Shown here piece by piece: positions 16,433 through 24,883 of a DNA stretch of 64,000 bases. Made by a program: the position numbers and the translations under genes. The DNA comes from Pseudonocardia sp. MH-G8. Lineage in GTDB: Bacteria > Actinomycetota > Actinomycetes > Mycobacteriales > Pseudonocardiaceae. The first letter of the stretch is position 1. Each line of letters starts with the position of its first letter. The notes under the pieces were generated by a model, which was not told where the DNA came from, ran no database searches, and worked only from the letters and a program-made list of their open reading frames with translations. Location: NCBI RefSeq assembly GCF_002262885.1, contig NZ_NKYF01000001.1, forward strand, positions 682,001 through 746,000, given 5' to 3'.

Positions 16433-16497
16433 CCGCACCTTGGAGCCCTACTGCTGCGCAGCGGGCCTGAGATCAGCAGTATGGCTCCAACGTGCGG
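16433..16497. repeat. 65-bp palindrome between two minus-strand genes
   Basis: Arms of 24 bp (16433-16456 and 16474-16497) pair at 22 of 24 positions around a 17-nt loop. It follows the stop of the DUF1707 gene, so it may terminate that transcript. Its size and symmetry are close to those of the CATGATC elements although the sequence is different. Confidence 0.85.
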
Positions 16498-16512
16498 GGG
16501 TGAGGGCCCCGG

Positions 16513-17175
16513 TCAGTCGTCCTCCGCCGCGTCCTCGGCCGCTTCCTCCGCGTCTTCCGCGGCGTCCTCGATCTCATCGGCGGTGAGCTCCCCCGGGCGC
16601 ACCACGTCGACGCTGCCGAACAGCGCCGTGGCGTCCACGACGACCTCGCGCCCCGGGCCGGCGCAGGCCTGCCCGCACTCGCTGCTGCCGAACACCACGG
16701 GCCCGCTGAGGCTCGCCCGCACGCCCTCGGGCACCACGACCTTGACGCTGCCGAACAGCGCACCCACCTCGACCTGGGTCTGCTCGGGCCCGACGCTGAC
16801 CTCCCGGCTGCCCATCACCGCCGTGGCGTCGTCGGCCATGAGCACCTGCCCCCCGAGGAACAGCGCCACGCCGGCGACGGCCACGCCGATCGCGCCGCTG
16901 GTGAGCCGCTGCGCGAGGCTCTTGCGCTCGCCCTCGTCGGGAGTGGGTTCGGGCACCGCGACGGTGGGCGCCTCGTCCGGCGCCGGCCGGTACGGGGGGA
17001 GGTCCTCGACCAGCGCGTCGAGCTCCTTCTGGGTGCGGGCCGCCCAGCACTGCGCGGCGCGCTCGTCGTACTCGGTGAGGGTGAGCACGCCGTCGCCGTG
17101 CGCCTGCTGCAGGTGCGCGTCGGTGGCGCGGCGTTCACGGTCGCCGATGCGCAGCCCGGGCCGAGGTTCGTCCAC
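16513..17175 (-). CDS. DUF1707 membrane protein with LiaF-like C-terminal region
   Basis: This protein of about 220 residues starts with a DUF1707 (SHOCT-like) domain: LRIGDRERR followed by a GVLTLTEYDERAAQCWAA segment. One membrane helix (GAIGVAVAGVALFLGGQVLM) follows. An extracytoplasmic beta-rich segment with two ALFGSV repeats resembles the LiaF/cell-wall-stress C-terminal domain. The tail is very acidic (Glu/Asp/Ala). The GTG at 17175 was preferred because DUF1707 proteins begin with EPRPGLRIGD; a GTG seven codons earlier is possible. The role is unknown, but the family is linked to envelope stress in actinobacteria. Confidence 0.8.
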   Translation of the reverse strand: MDEPRPGLRIGDRERRATDAHLQQAHGDGVLTLTEYDERAAQCWAARTQKELDALVEDLPPYRPAPDEAPTVAVPEPTPDEGERKSLAQRLTSGAIGVAVAGVALFLGGQVLMADDATAVMGSREVSVGPEQTQVEVGALFGSVKVVVPEGVRASLSGPVVFGSSECGQACAGPGREVVVDATALFGSVDVVRPGELTADEIEDAAEDAEEAAEDAAEDD

Positions 17176-17209
17176 GCACCCATAGTGCAGCACCACCGGG
17201 CCGAGGCGG

Positions 17210-18421
17210 TCACCCGTGCCCGGCGGGTACCGAGGTGGTCACGGGGGTGTCCCAGTCGATGTGGTGCCCGTGCAGCCAGGCGGCGACCGCGGCGCCCTGG
17301 CGCCGCAGGACGATCGGCAGGAACGCGTCGCGCAGGACCCGGCCCACCGGCCCGGCCGCCTTGCTGCTGCTCGACCGCGCCCCGCTCGCCACCACCTGTT
17401 CCACGCGCGCGCGGCGCAGCCGCTCGTAGGCGGCGAACGCGGCGGCCGGCTCCGGGAGGTCGCGCAGGCACCGGCCCAGCTCGACCGCGTCCTCGATCGC
17501 CATCGACGCGCCCTGACCCGACGCCGGCGAGGTGGCGTGCGCGGCGTCGCCGATCACGATCATCCGGTCGCGGTGCCAGCGCCGCACCGACGGCAGGTCG
17601 TGGGTGGCCCACCCCACCAGCTCACCCGGCGTGGAGTCGATGATCGCGCACGCCGGGGTGCGGTCGCCGGCGAACAGCGCCCGCAACCGGTCCCGCCAGT
17701 GCTCGGTGGTCAGGGCGGCCAGCTCGCCGGGTGCCGGCTCCGTGCACTGCGGCGGGTTGGCGAACCACCAGACGCCCCCGTCGGGCGCCACCGCGTACCC
17801 GAAGAACGCGCGCTTGTCGAACACCATCTCGTACTCCCCCGGGACGGCCCCGGTCTCCTGCGGCGGCGCGTACCCCCCGATGTTGAGCACCGGCACGTAT
17901 CGGGCCGGGGCCGCGGACGGGTCGATGACGTGCCGCACGCGGGAGCGGATGCCGTCGGCCCCGACCAGGACGTCGGCGCTGGCCGTGGAGCCGTCGGTGA
18001 ACTCGGCGCGCACCCCGCCCGCCTGCGGTCGCGCATCCGCGAAGCGGCGTCCGTGCTCGATCGGGATGCCGAGCTTGCGGGCCTCGTCGCGCAGTGCGCG
18101 GTAGAGGTCGCTGCGGCGCAGCGTGACGCCGATCGTGCCGTCCGGCAGCGGCGCGCCGGTGCTCACCTCGCCGAGGGCCTTGCCGCTCCCGCTGCGGAAG
18201 CGCATGCGCGGGGTGGGGAAGCCGAGGCCGGTGACGAGGTGTCCGACGCCGAGGGCGCGCAGCGCGTCGATCCCGTTGACCTGCAACGTCAGGAACGCGC
18301 CGAGCTCGTCGGCCGCGCCCTCGCGCGCTTCGAACACGGTGGGGGCGAAACCCGCCCGCTGCAGGGCGATCGCCGCCACCGGCCCCGCGACGCCCGCACC
18401 GACCACCATCGCTGTGCGCAT
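17210..18421 (-). CDS. FAD-dependent aromatic-ring-type monooxygenase
   Basis: This 403-residue flavoprotein belongs to the p-hydroxybenzoate hydroxylase/TetX class. It has the N-terminal dinucleotide motif GAGVAGPVAAIAL followed by an acidic strand end (FEAREG). The DG motif is VLVGADGIRSRVR, and the second FAD motif is GDAAHATSPASGQGASMAIEDA. These enzymes hydroxylate aromatic or polyketide-like substrates with NAD(P)H and O2; the substrate here is not known. It is divergent from a MarR regulator, with a promoter and operator-like repeats between them, so substrate-induced control is likely. Confidence 0.88.
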   Translation of the reverse strand: MRTAMVVGAGVAGPVAAIALQRAGFAPTVFEAREGAADELGAFLTLQVNGIDALRALGVGHLVTGLGFPTPRMRFRSGSGKALGEVSTGAPLPDGTIGVTLRRSDLYRALRDEARKLGIPIEHGRRFADARPQAGGVRAEFTDGSTASADVLVGADGIRSRVRHVIDPSAAPARYVPVLNIGGYAPPQETGAVPGEYEMVFDKRAFFGYAVAPDGGVWWFANPPQCTEPAPGELAALTTEHWRDRLRALFAGDRTPACAIIDSTPGELVGWATHDLPSVRRWHRDRMIVIGDAAHATSPASGQGASMAIEDAVELGRCLRDLPEPAAAFAAYERLRRARVEQVVASGARSSSSKAAGPVGRVLRDAFLPIVLRRQGAAVAAWLHGHHIDWDTPVTTSVPAGHG

Positions 18422-18442
18422 GACCTATCCTCTTCTCGCGTG

Positions 18443-18492
18443 ACCAAGTATCTCGTCTGCTCGAGTATCTTGGTGAGTCGAGAGAATGTCAA
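18443..18492 (-). promoter_or_regulatory. Promoter of the monooxygenase gene overlapped by a MarR-operator-like repeat
   Basis: Reading the minus strand, TTGACA (18492-18487) and GATACT (18469-18464) are spaced by 17 bp. The -10 box lies inside an imperfect inverted repeat, 18443-18455 against 18462-18474, with arms matching at 10 of 13 positions. This is the layout expected for repression by the divergent MarR protein. Confidence 0.6.
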
Positions 18493-18505
18493 CGGAGGGG
18501 GCGGA

Positions 18506-18991
18506 ATGCCCGGCGACGACCTGCGGACGACGATCCAGCGCTCGGTCCTGCGCTTCATCGCCGGCGTGGTGCTGCACAACCAGCAGGTGTCCCAGCGCGT
18601 CGGCCTGGCCGCCAGCGACTCCCAGGTGCTCTCGCTGCTGAACCTGCACGGCCCCCTGACGCCGGGACGGCTCGCGGAAACGACCGGCCTCACCACCGGC
18701 ACCGTGACCGGCGTGATCGACCGGCTGGAACGCGGCGGCTACGTGCGCCGCGAACGCGACACCGCGGACCGGCGGAAGGTGCTGGTGACCCCCGTGGCCG
18801 AGGCGGTGGCCCCCTTGGCCGAGCACTACCGGCAGCACGGCGAGCACCTCGACGCCGTGCTGCGCGCCCGCGACCCGGATCAGCTTCGGGTGATCGCGGA
18901 CTTCCTCGCGGAGCTGACGGACCCGGCCTCCGCACCACCCTCCTCGGCCGGCGGGCGCGGCGGCGGCACGACGAGCAGCAGCGGCAGCTGA
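18506..18991 (+). CDS. MarR-family transcriptional regulator
   Basis: This 161-residue protein has a winged-helix MarR domain: LLNLHGPLTPGRLAE, then the recognition helix region TGTVTGVIDRLERGGYV, then the wing RRERDTADRRKVLVT. The C-terminal helices would form the dimer interface, and the last 20 or so residues are Gly/Ser-rich. The start ATG at 18506 follows a GGAGGGGG ribosome site. Its divergent position and the operator-like repeat beside it suggest that it controls the FAD monooxygenase and itself. The ligand is unknown, probably a small aromatic molecule as in many MarR proteins. Confidence 0.9.
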   Translation: MPGDDLRTTIQRSVLRFIAGVVLHNQQVSQRVGLAASDSQVLSLLNLHGPLTPGRLAETTGLTTGTVTGVIDRLERGGYVRRERDTADRRKVLVTPVAEAVAPLAEHYRQHGEHLDAVLRARDPDQLRVIADFLAELTDPASAPPSSAGGRGGGTTSSSGS

Positions 18992-19101
18992 CCGAGCTCG
19001 GGACGGCGGGGCTTGCGCACGTGGGCGACGACCCAGCCCTCGCGACGCGGATGCCCGTGCACGAACGACACCTCCACCACCTCCGCCGACGAGCACACCA
19101 C
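18880..19101 (-). CDS. Possible small protein antisense to the marR 3' end
   Basis: A 73-codon GTG-started frame has high third-position GC and a plausible sequence (VSFVHGHPRREGW..., then a Pro-rich tail). Its second half lies antisense to the end of the MarR gene. I do not recognise the family. It is listed because the 178-bp gap after marR is otherwise empty and the frame looks coding; it may equally be a chance frame. Confidence 0.25.
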   Translation of the reverse strand: MVCSSAEVVEVSFVHGHPRREGWVVAHVRKPRRPELGQLPLLLVVPPPRPPAEEGGAEAGSVSSARKSAITRS

Positions 19102-19169
19102 AGCGGTCCGACAGTTCCGGCTCCGGCGAATTCCGGGACCGCACCGGCGCCCGCTCCTAGGATCGTGGG

Positions 19170-19808
19170 GTGACCTCGCCCGCCACCCGGTTCGATGCCA
19201 GCCGGTTCGATGCCGCCGCCGGCACCTACGACGACGACCCGCACCACCTGGACATCGCCCGGGAGCTGGTCGCCGGGTTGCACGCGACGACCCGCCCCCG
19301 CCTGGTCGTCGACGTCGCCACCGGAACCGGGTTCGCCGCCTTCGCCGCGCTGCACGCGCTCGACCCGCAGCGCGTCGTGGCGGTCGACGTCTCGGCACGC
19401 ATGCTCGAACGCGCCGCGGCGAAAGCTCCCACGGCCGACCCGGACGGCCGGATCGAGTGGCGGGACGCCCCCGCGGTGCCGCTCGAACTGCCCGACCACG
19501 CGGCCGATGTGGTGCTCTGCGCCTCCGCGCTGCACCTGATCGGCGCCACGGCGCCACCCGAGTGGCGCCGTGTCCTGCGCCCGGGCGGACGGGCCGCGTT
19601 CAGCATCCCGGTGGCCGCGGACTTCCGGCCCTCCCCCGAGTTCCGGGCGACGCTGCCCACCGACCTCACCCTGCCCGCCGACGAGGCCGGCGCCGAACGC
19701 ATCGCCCGCGCCGCGGGCCTCGTCCCGGTGGCGGTGCGCACCACCGCGCCGGTGTCGGTGGAGCGACCCCGCCGGTCGTTCCTGGTCTGGGCGGACGCAC
19801 CGTGGTGA
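19170..19808 (+). CDS. Class I SAM-dependent methyltransferase
   Basis: This 212-residue protein has a Rossmann-type methyltransferase core. Motif I is VVDVATGTGFAA, a VVAVDVSARML segment carries the acidic ribose-binding region, and a VLCASALHLI motif precedes VLRPGGRAAFSIP. This is the UbiE/type 11 pattern. There is no signal or membrane segment, and the substrate is unknown. It starts at a GTG. The stop overlaps the start of the MOSC gene, so the two are probably co-translated. Confidence 0.82.
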   Translation: MTSPATRFDASRFDAAAGTYDDDPHHLDIARELVAGLHATTRPRLVVDVATGTGFAAFAALHALDPQRVVAVDVSARMLERAAAKAPTADPDGRIEWRDAPAVPLELPDHAADVVLCASALHLIGATAPPEWRRVLRPGGRAAFSIPVAADFRPSPEFRATLPTDLTLPADEAGAERIARAAGLVPVAVRTTAPVSVERPRRSFLVWADAPW

Positions 19809-20650
19809 GCGGCGTGCGCGTCGTCGGGTTGCACACGTACCCGATCAAGGGCTGCGCCGGCACGGCGCTCGCCACCGCGCGGCTCACACCCGCAGGCATC
19901 GCCCACGACCGGTCCTTCATGGTCACCGACGAGCAGGGCGTCTTCCGCAGCCAGCGTCGGGATCCGCTGCTCGCGGCGATCCGTCCCGAGGTCGCGGACG
20001 ACGGGCGGGCGCTGGTGCTGCGCGCCGCAGGCGCGGACGTCCTGCGGATCCCCGTGGACGTGCACGCGCCGCGGCGGCCGGTCGAGCTGTTCGGCCGCCC
20101 GTTCCAGGGCATCGACCAGGGCGACGCCGTCGCCGAGTGGCTCTCCGCCGTGCTGGGCACGGCGAGCCGGCTGGTGCGGGTGCCACCGGAGCACGACCGC
20201 GTGACCGCCGGCGAGACGCCCGGGACGTGCGGGTTCGCGGACAGCGGCGCCCTGCTCGTCACGAGCCGCGCCTCGCTCGACGAGTTGAACCGGCGGATCC
20301 GCGAGCGCGGCGCGGCGCCCGTGCCGGTGGCGCGGTTCCGGCCCAACATCGTGGTGGACGGCTGGGCCGAGCCGCACGTCGAGGACCAGGCCCGCGACGC
20401 CGGCATCGGCGGCGACGGGGTCGCTCTCGGGTTCGCGAAGCTCGCCGTCCGGTGCGCGGTCACTCTGGTCGACCAGCGGACCGGCGAGCGCGTCGGCCCC
20501 GAACCGCTGCGGACGCTGGCGGACTACCGGCGCGTGACGGACGCGGGCGTCGCGTTCGGCGCGAAGTTCGCGGTGCGCCGCACCGGGCGGCTCGCCGTGG
20601 GCGACGAGGTGCGCGTGGACCGGTGGGCGTGCGCGCCGGTCACCGCGTAG
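19805..20650 (+). CDS. MOSC-domain protein (mARC/YcbX-like)
   Basis: This protein of about 281 residues has an N-terminal beta-barrel MOSC_N region (LHTYPIKGCAGTAL) and a C-terminal MOSC domain (ARFRPNIVVDGW). The Cys in VRCAVTLVDQRTGER matches the molybdenum-binding Cys of mARC and YcbX proteins. Such proteins use the sulfurated molybdenum cofactor to reduce N-hydroxylated compounds. No ferredoxin domain is fused, so an external electron donor would be needed. The GTG at 19805 overlaps the methyltransferase stop; a GTG one codon earlier is equivalent. It ends convergently with the next gene, overlapping by 11 bp. Confidence 0.87.
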   Translation: MSGVRVVGLHTYPIKGCAGTALATARLTPAGIAHDRSFMVTDEQGVFRSQRRDPLLAAIRPEVADDGRALVLRAAGADVLRIPVDVHAPRRPVELFGRPFQGIDQGDAVAEWLSAVLGTASRLVRVPPEHDRVTAGETPGTCGFADSGALLVTSRASLDELNRRIRERGAAPVPVARFRPNIVVDGWAEPHVEDQARDAGIGGDGVALGFAKLAVRCAVTLVDQRTGERVGPEPLRTLADYRRVTDAGVAFGAKFAVRRTGRLAVGDEVRVDRWACAPVTA

Positions 20651-21164
20651 CCCCGCCGCGCCGGACCCGCCCCCACGGCTTGTAGACGGCCAGCACGGTG
20701 GCCACCACCAGCGATACCCCGGACACGATCGGCGGGAACACCAGGTTGCCCGGGTCCGGCGCGGCGCCGTCGCCCGCGAGCAGGCGGCCCGCCTGCGCGG
20801 CCTCGTCCAGCCCGGGGCGCAGCAGCAGGAGGACCAGGAGCGTCAGCACGACGTTGAGGACCAGCTTGGCCACCACCCACCAGTACCGCACGAGGCCGTG
20901 GTGGGTCCCGATCCCGAGGACGACGCCGGTGGCGAGGCACGCGAGCCCGCTGATCAGGATCGGCCAGGTCAGCAGGGGCAGCACCTGGTAGCAGAGGGCG
21001 GCCAGCGCCACGTCGGAGGTGAGCATCGGGGTGAAGACGAGTACCGCCAGCATCACGTCGAGGCCGATCCAGGCGCCCGCCGCCACGATGTGCGCGACCA
21101 GCACTCCCTTGCGGGTCCGCGGGCGCATCCGCCACGTCCCGGACGGCAGGACCTGCGTCGCCAT
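20640..21164 (-). CDS. Integral membrane protein, DUF2269-like
   Basis: This 174-residue protein has four hydrophobic helices: VLVAHIVAAGAWIGLDVML, the region around LPLLTWPILISG, a VVAKLVLNVVLTLLVLLLL segment, and a last one before the basic C-terminus. The topology and the GAWIGL motif suit the DUF2269/CopD-like small membrane proteins. Function is unknown. A GAGG ribosome site precedes the ATG. It stands alone on the minus strand, divergent from the histidine kinase. Confidence 0.7.
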   Translation of the reverse strand: MATQVLPSGTWRMRPRTRKGVLVAHIVAAGAWIGLDVMLAVLVFTPMLTSDVALAALCYQVLPLLTWPILISGLACLATGVVLGIGTHHGLVRYWWVVAKLVLNVVLTLLVLLLLRPGLDEAAQAGRLLAGDGAAPDPGNLVFPPIVSGVSLVVATVLAVYKPWGRVRRGGATR

Positions 21165-21308
21165 GGTTCCTCCTCGTGGCGGCGATCCCATCGTGGCGGT
21201 GTGCGGCGCGCCGCGCGTCCCAGCGGGGACGGAGGTGCCGCTGCGCTCACCGGGGTAGCGCCGCCACGGTCGGTACCCCGGGCGGCGTAGCTGTCCTACG
21301 GTGAGCGC

Positions 21309-22502
21309 ATGCGCACCGCGGCACGTCGCGGCTGGTGGGCCGGGCCGCTCCCCACCGTGGTGCTGCCGCTCGCCGTCGGGGCTCTCTCCGTGGTCGGGAC
21401 GTTCGGGGCCGCTCGCGGCCAGCCCTTCGCACACCCGCTGGACGCGCTGGGCATCGCGCTGCTGCTCACCGGTGCCGCGGCGCTCGTCCTGCGCCGCCGC
21501 CACCCCACCGAGGTGCTCGCCGTGGCCGCGGCCGCCGCCGGGCTCTACCTCGGTCTGGGCTACCCGTACGGGCCGGTGTTCCTGGCGTCGCTCGTGGCGT
21601 TGTGCAGCGCCGTCGTCGCCGGGCACCGCAGGGGTGCCTACACCGTCACGGCCGTGGCGTTCGTCGCCCTGCTGGTGATGCACCTGATCCGCTTCCCCGA
21701 CCAGCCGTTGCCGCTGTTCGGCGCGGGCGGCTGGCTCTCGTCGCTGGCCGTCGTGATCGCGCTGTGCGAGTGGTGGCGCGCCCGGCGCGAGCGCCTCGCG
21801 CAGGAGCAGCTGGCCCAGGAGGAGACCGAGCGCAGGCGGGGCAGCGAGGAGCGGCTGCGCATCGCCCGCGACCTGCACGACTCCCTCGGGCACCACGTCA
21901 GCCTGATCAACGTGCAGGCCGGGGTCGCGCTGCACCTGATGGACGACGACCCCGAGCAGGTGCGGTCCGCGCTCGCCGCGATCAAGCAGTCCAGCGGGGA
22001 GCTGCTGCGCGAGATGCGGGCCACGCTGGGCGTCCTGCGCGGTGTGGACGAGGGCCCGCCGCGCACACCGGTGGCCGGGCTCGCCCGGCTGGAGGACCTG
22101 CTCGCGGAGAACCGGGCCGCCGGCCTGCCCGTGGAGCTGGAGGTGGTCGGCGAGCGGAGGGAGCTGCCCCCGAGCGTCGACCAGGCCGCGTACCGGATCG
22201 TGCAGGAGTCGCTCACCAACACCCGCCGCCACGCCGGCCCGGCGCGCTCCCGCGTGGCGCTGCACTACGGCGGCGACGACCTGGAGGTGCGGGTCGAGGA
22301 CGACGGGCTCGGGGCTCCCGTCCCGGCCGAGGCGTCCGGCCGCAACGGGCTGCCCGGGATGCGGGAGCGCGCTGCGGCGCTGGGCGGCACGCTCGACGCG
22401 GGCCCGCGCCCGGACGGCGGCTTCCGCGTGCACGCCCGGCTGCCCGCTGCGGCGGCCCGGAACCGATCCGAGCCGCACACCAGCGCGGATCCGCGACCGT
22501 GA
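21309..22502 (+). CDS. NarL/LiaS-type sensor histidine kinase (orphan)
   Basis: This 397-residue protein has an N-terminal membrane region of about four to six helices (residues about 10-150). A coiled segment follows, then a HisKA_3 domain with the phospho-acceptor His in IARDLHDSLGHH. The ATPase domain shows an N-box region (VQESLTNTRRHA), a G1-like VEDDGLG and a GLPGMRERA segment. Kinases of this class normally pair with a LuxR-type response regulator encoded next door. None is adjacent here: the following gene is an unrelated small protein on the other strand. The signal is probably envelope-linked but cannot be read. Confidence 0.88.
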   Translation: MRTAARRGWWAGPLPTVVLPLAVGALSVVGTFGAARGQPFAHPLDALGIALLLTGAAALVLRRRHPTEVLAVAAAAAGLYLGLGYPYGPVFLASLVALCSAVVAGHRRGAYTVTAVAFVALLVMHLIRFPDQPLPLFGAGGWLSSLAVVIALCEWWRARRERLAQEQLAQEETERRRGSEERLRIARDLHDSLGHHVSLINVQAGVALHLMDDDPEQVRSALAAIKQSSGELLREMRATLGVLRGVDEGPPRTPVAGLARLEDLLAENRAAGLPVELEVVGERRELPPSVDQAAYRIVQESLTNTRRHAGPARSRVALHYGGDDLEVRVEDDGLGAPVPAEASGRNGLPGMRERAAALGGTLDAGPRPDGGFRVHARLPAAAARNRSEPHTSADPRP

Positions 22503-22564
22503 TGTGCGGCTCGCGTCGATCGAGTAGCGATGATCGGTCTGCCCCGGCGCGGCCCGACCGCAGG

Positions 22565-22963
22565 TCAGCGCCCCGTGGGGGTGAGCGCGTTGATCCAGAG
22601 GTCCAGCTCGTCGCGCACCGACCGCAATGCCGTGGCCTGCCGGCACAGCTCGCCTGCCGCCGCGGCCCGCGTCGGGTGGCGCGGGAGCGGGGCCCTCGCG
22701 GAGGCCCGCAGCAGCCGGTGGTGCCCCAGGACCAGGTCCGAGAGCCGCCGCTCGAGCGAGCCCTCCCCCGCGTACGGCGCGAAGTCGAGCGACCACCGCC
22801 ACAACCGGCGGTACTCGTCCGCGATCCGCGCGCCGTCCTCGGCGCGGTCCTGCACCGCGGCCTCGGTTCGCTGCTGCAGCAGCAGCGCCTGGTCGGCGAC
22901 GGCGAGCAGGCCGAGCAGGTCGGCGAGCACGCGTTCGGGCCGGTCGGCCGGGTGGCTCGGCAT
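22565..22963 (-). CDS. Hypothetical helical protein
   Basis: This 132-residue soluble protein is rich in Leu, Arg and Ala and is predicted to be all helical (LLGLLAVADQALLLQQRTEAAV, then LGHHRLLRASARA). It has no signal peptide, Cys pair or recognised catalytic motif. The ATG at 22963 was chosen; a GTG three codons upstream is possible. It is convergent with the histidine kinase gene and lies downstream of the cupin gene on the same strand, 67 bp away. I cannot assign a function. Confidence 0.6.
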   Translation of the reverse strand: MPSHPADRPERVLADLLGLLAVADQALLLQQRTEAAVQDRAEDGARIADEYRRLWRWSLDFAPYAGEGSLERRLSDLVLGHHRLLRASARAPLPRHPTRAAAAGELCRQATALRSVRDELDLWINALTPTGR

Positions 22964-23030
22964 CGCGCTCACCTCATCGTGACGGGATCGGGCGAGCTTA
23001 GTGGTCCGCGCGCAGCACCTCGCGATGCCG

Positions 23031-23519
23031 TCAGCGCGCCCCGTCCTCGGGCGGGAGCGGCCCGAGCCCCTCCAGGCCGTAACGCTCCCCCAGCTCCCGT
23101 ACCGGGTCGGGCCCCAGCGTGCCGGCCTGGTGCGCGGCGTGGACGTCGCGGAAGAAGCCCTCGGTGCCACCCGGCACGAACAAGGTGATCTTGCGACCGC
23201 CGTCGGAGACGCAGCGCATGCCGTGTGCGGCGCCCGGCGGGACGAACACGAAGGCACCCGCTCCGGCGGTGAACCACTGACCGTCGACGTAGTACCGGTA
23301 GCTGCCCTCCAGCACGTACCACGCCTCGGCCACGTCGTGCCGGTGGGTGATCGTGGCGAACCCCGCGCTGTCGACGCCCACGATGAGGCCGAAGAGCCCG
23401 CCGGTGCTCTCCCGGCTGGCCTTGACCAGCATCTCGCTTCCCTCGGGCACGAGCCCGGGTTCACCTTCGTGCGCTTCGAGGACGAACGGTCGCCGCCCGT
23501 CCCACCCGTCGGTCGTCAT
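23031..23519 (-). CDS. Cupin-domain protein
   Basis: This 162-residue protein has one cupin barrel. Motif 1 is THRHDVAEAWYVLEGSYRYYVDG, whose two His and a Glu would bind metal, and motif 2 is GAFVFVPPGAAHGMRC with the third His. Small single-cupin proteins of this type include dioxygenases, isomerases and binding proteins; the reaction cannot be read. The ATG was chosen at the start of a plausible MTTDGWDGRRPF sequence. It is separated from the glycosidase-like gene by 34 bp and may be transcribed with it. Confidence 0.8.
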   Translation of the reverse strand: MTTDGWDGRRPFVLEAHEGEPGLVPEGSEMLVKASRESTGGLFGLIVGVDSAGFATITHRHDVAEAWYVLEGSYRYYVDGQWFTAGAGAFVFVPPGAAHGMRCVSDGGRKITLFVPGGTEGFFRDVHAAHQAGTLGPDPVRELGERYGLEGLGPLPPEDGAR

Positions 23520-23553
23520 CAGCCCCCCAGCCGTGCCGGCACCTGCGGCGATG

Positions 23554-24747
23554 CTACGGGCGGCACCCGTAGTGCTCCCGCGCCACCCGCTGCATCGCGG
23601 CGGCGGCGTTCGAGGTCAGCGACCGCGCGCTGAAGTAGACGTCGCCGCCGACGCCGGGGTGCGCCTCGTTGAACGTCAGGTGCTCGGTGAGCTCGGCGTC
23701 GTCCCATGCCGGCGTGGTGCCGGTCTTGTAGGCCGCCTGGCCGATGTAGAGGGCGACATCGGTGCCCGACACGAGGTCGGCCCACCAGGGCACGAGCGCC
23801 GCGTAGTCGGCGGTCGGGTGCCCGATCTCCCAGTAGACCTGCGGGACGACGTAGTCGACCCACCCCTCCCGGACCCACCTCGCGCTGTCGGCGAAGTTCG
23901 CGTCGTAGGACTGCAGGCCGCTGGTCGGCGACCCGCCCGGGTCCTCGGACCGGTTGCGCCAGATGCCGAAGGGGCTGATGCCGAACGCGACGTCGCGGTC
24001 GAGCGCGTCCAGGCGCTCGGACACGTCCTGCACGAACCGGTTCACGTTGTCCCGCCGCCAGTCGCCGACGTCGCCGCTGCCGTGCGCGGCGAACGTCTCC
24101 GCGTCGGGGATCGGCGCCCCGTCCGCGGGGTAGGGGTAGAAGTAGTCGTCGAAGTGCACGGCGTCGACGTCGTAGCGCTCGGCCGCGTCCAGCACCACGT
24201 CGGCGACGAACTTGCGGACCTCCGGCACCCCCGGGTCGTAGTAGAGCTGCCCGCCGTAGCCGAACACCCAGTCGGGGTGCTGCCGGGCCGGGTGTTCGGG
24301 CACGAGCTGCGCCGGGTCTGCCTGCTTGCTCACCCGGAACGGGTTGAACCACGCGTGGAACGACATCCCGCGCCCGTGCGTCTCCTCGACGAGGAACTCG
24401 AGCGGGTCGTAGCCGGGGTCCGTCCCCTGCTCGCCGGTGAGCCAGTGCGACCACGGCTCGTACGGCGAGGGCCACAGCGCGTCGGCCGTGGGCCGCACCT
24501 GCACCATCACGGTGTTGATGCCCAGCTCCTGCGCGTCGTCGAGGATGTCGCGGTACTCCCGCTGCTGTTGCTGCACCGGCAGCCCGGGGCGGCTCGGCCA
24601 GTCGATGTTCTCGACCGTGGAGATCCACACGGCGCGCACGCCGCCTGCACCGCACGTGGACCCGGCCTCGGCGGCGGGCGGCACACCCGCGACGGCGAGG
24701 GCCGACGTGACCAGGGCGACACCCCATCGCAGCAGCTGAGCCCGCAT
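23554..24747 (-). CDS. Secreted family-10-like glycosyl hydrolase (GHL10/DUF187, YngK-like)
   Basis: This 397-residue protein has a Sec signal peptide at residues 1 to about 28 (RWGVALVTSALAVAGVPPAAEAG). A TIM-barrel GHL10 domain follows: VRAVWISTVENIDWPS, NTVMVQVRPTADALW, FHAWFNPFRVS, AVHFDDYFYPYP and PQVYWEIG. The DD pair in HFDDYFYPYP and nearby acidic residues are the likely active site. Relatives are thought to act on cell-surface glycans, but biochemical data for the family are sparse. It acts outside the membrane. It is the upstream gene of a possible two-gene unit with the cupin. Confidence 0.85.
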   Translation of the reverse strand: MRAQLLRWGVALVTSALAVAGVPPAAEAGSTCGAGGVRAVWISTVENIDWPSRPGLPVQQQQREYRDILDDAQELGINTVMVQVRPTADALWPSPYEPWSHWLTGEQGTDPGYDPLEFLVEETHGRGMSFHAWFNPFRVSKQADPAQLVPEHPARQHPDWVFGYGGQLYYDPGVPEVRKFVADVVLDAAERYDVDAVHFDDYFYPYPADGAPIPDAETFAAHGSGDVGDWRRDNVNRFVQDVSERLDALDRDVAFGISPFGIWRNRSEDPGGSPTSGLQSYDANFADSARWVREGWVDYVVPQVYWEIGHPTADYAALVPWWADLVSGTDVALYIGQAAYKTGTTPAWDDAELTEHLTFNEAHPGVGGDVYFSARSLTSNAAAAMQRVAREHYGCRP

Positions 24748-24883
24748 GATCGCCAGTATCGGGTGTGAGTGGTGCCGCGCACCGCCACCGACGCCCGATA
24801 GTGCAGATCTTCAGCCGTCTTGACGGGCCCGGCGGGCTGCGTGACGTTGTGCGGGGACACCGACGCCGCTGGAGGACGAGCCT

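Noticed and set aside
21309..22963. Response regulator partner for the histidine kinase
   Set aside because: The next gene on either side lacks a receiver or LuxR domain. The frame at 22565-22963 encodes an all-helical protein on the opposite strand.
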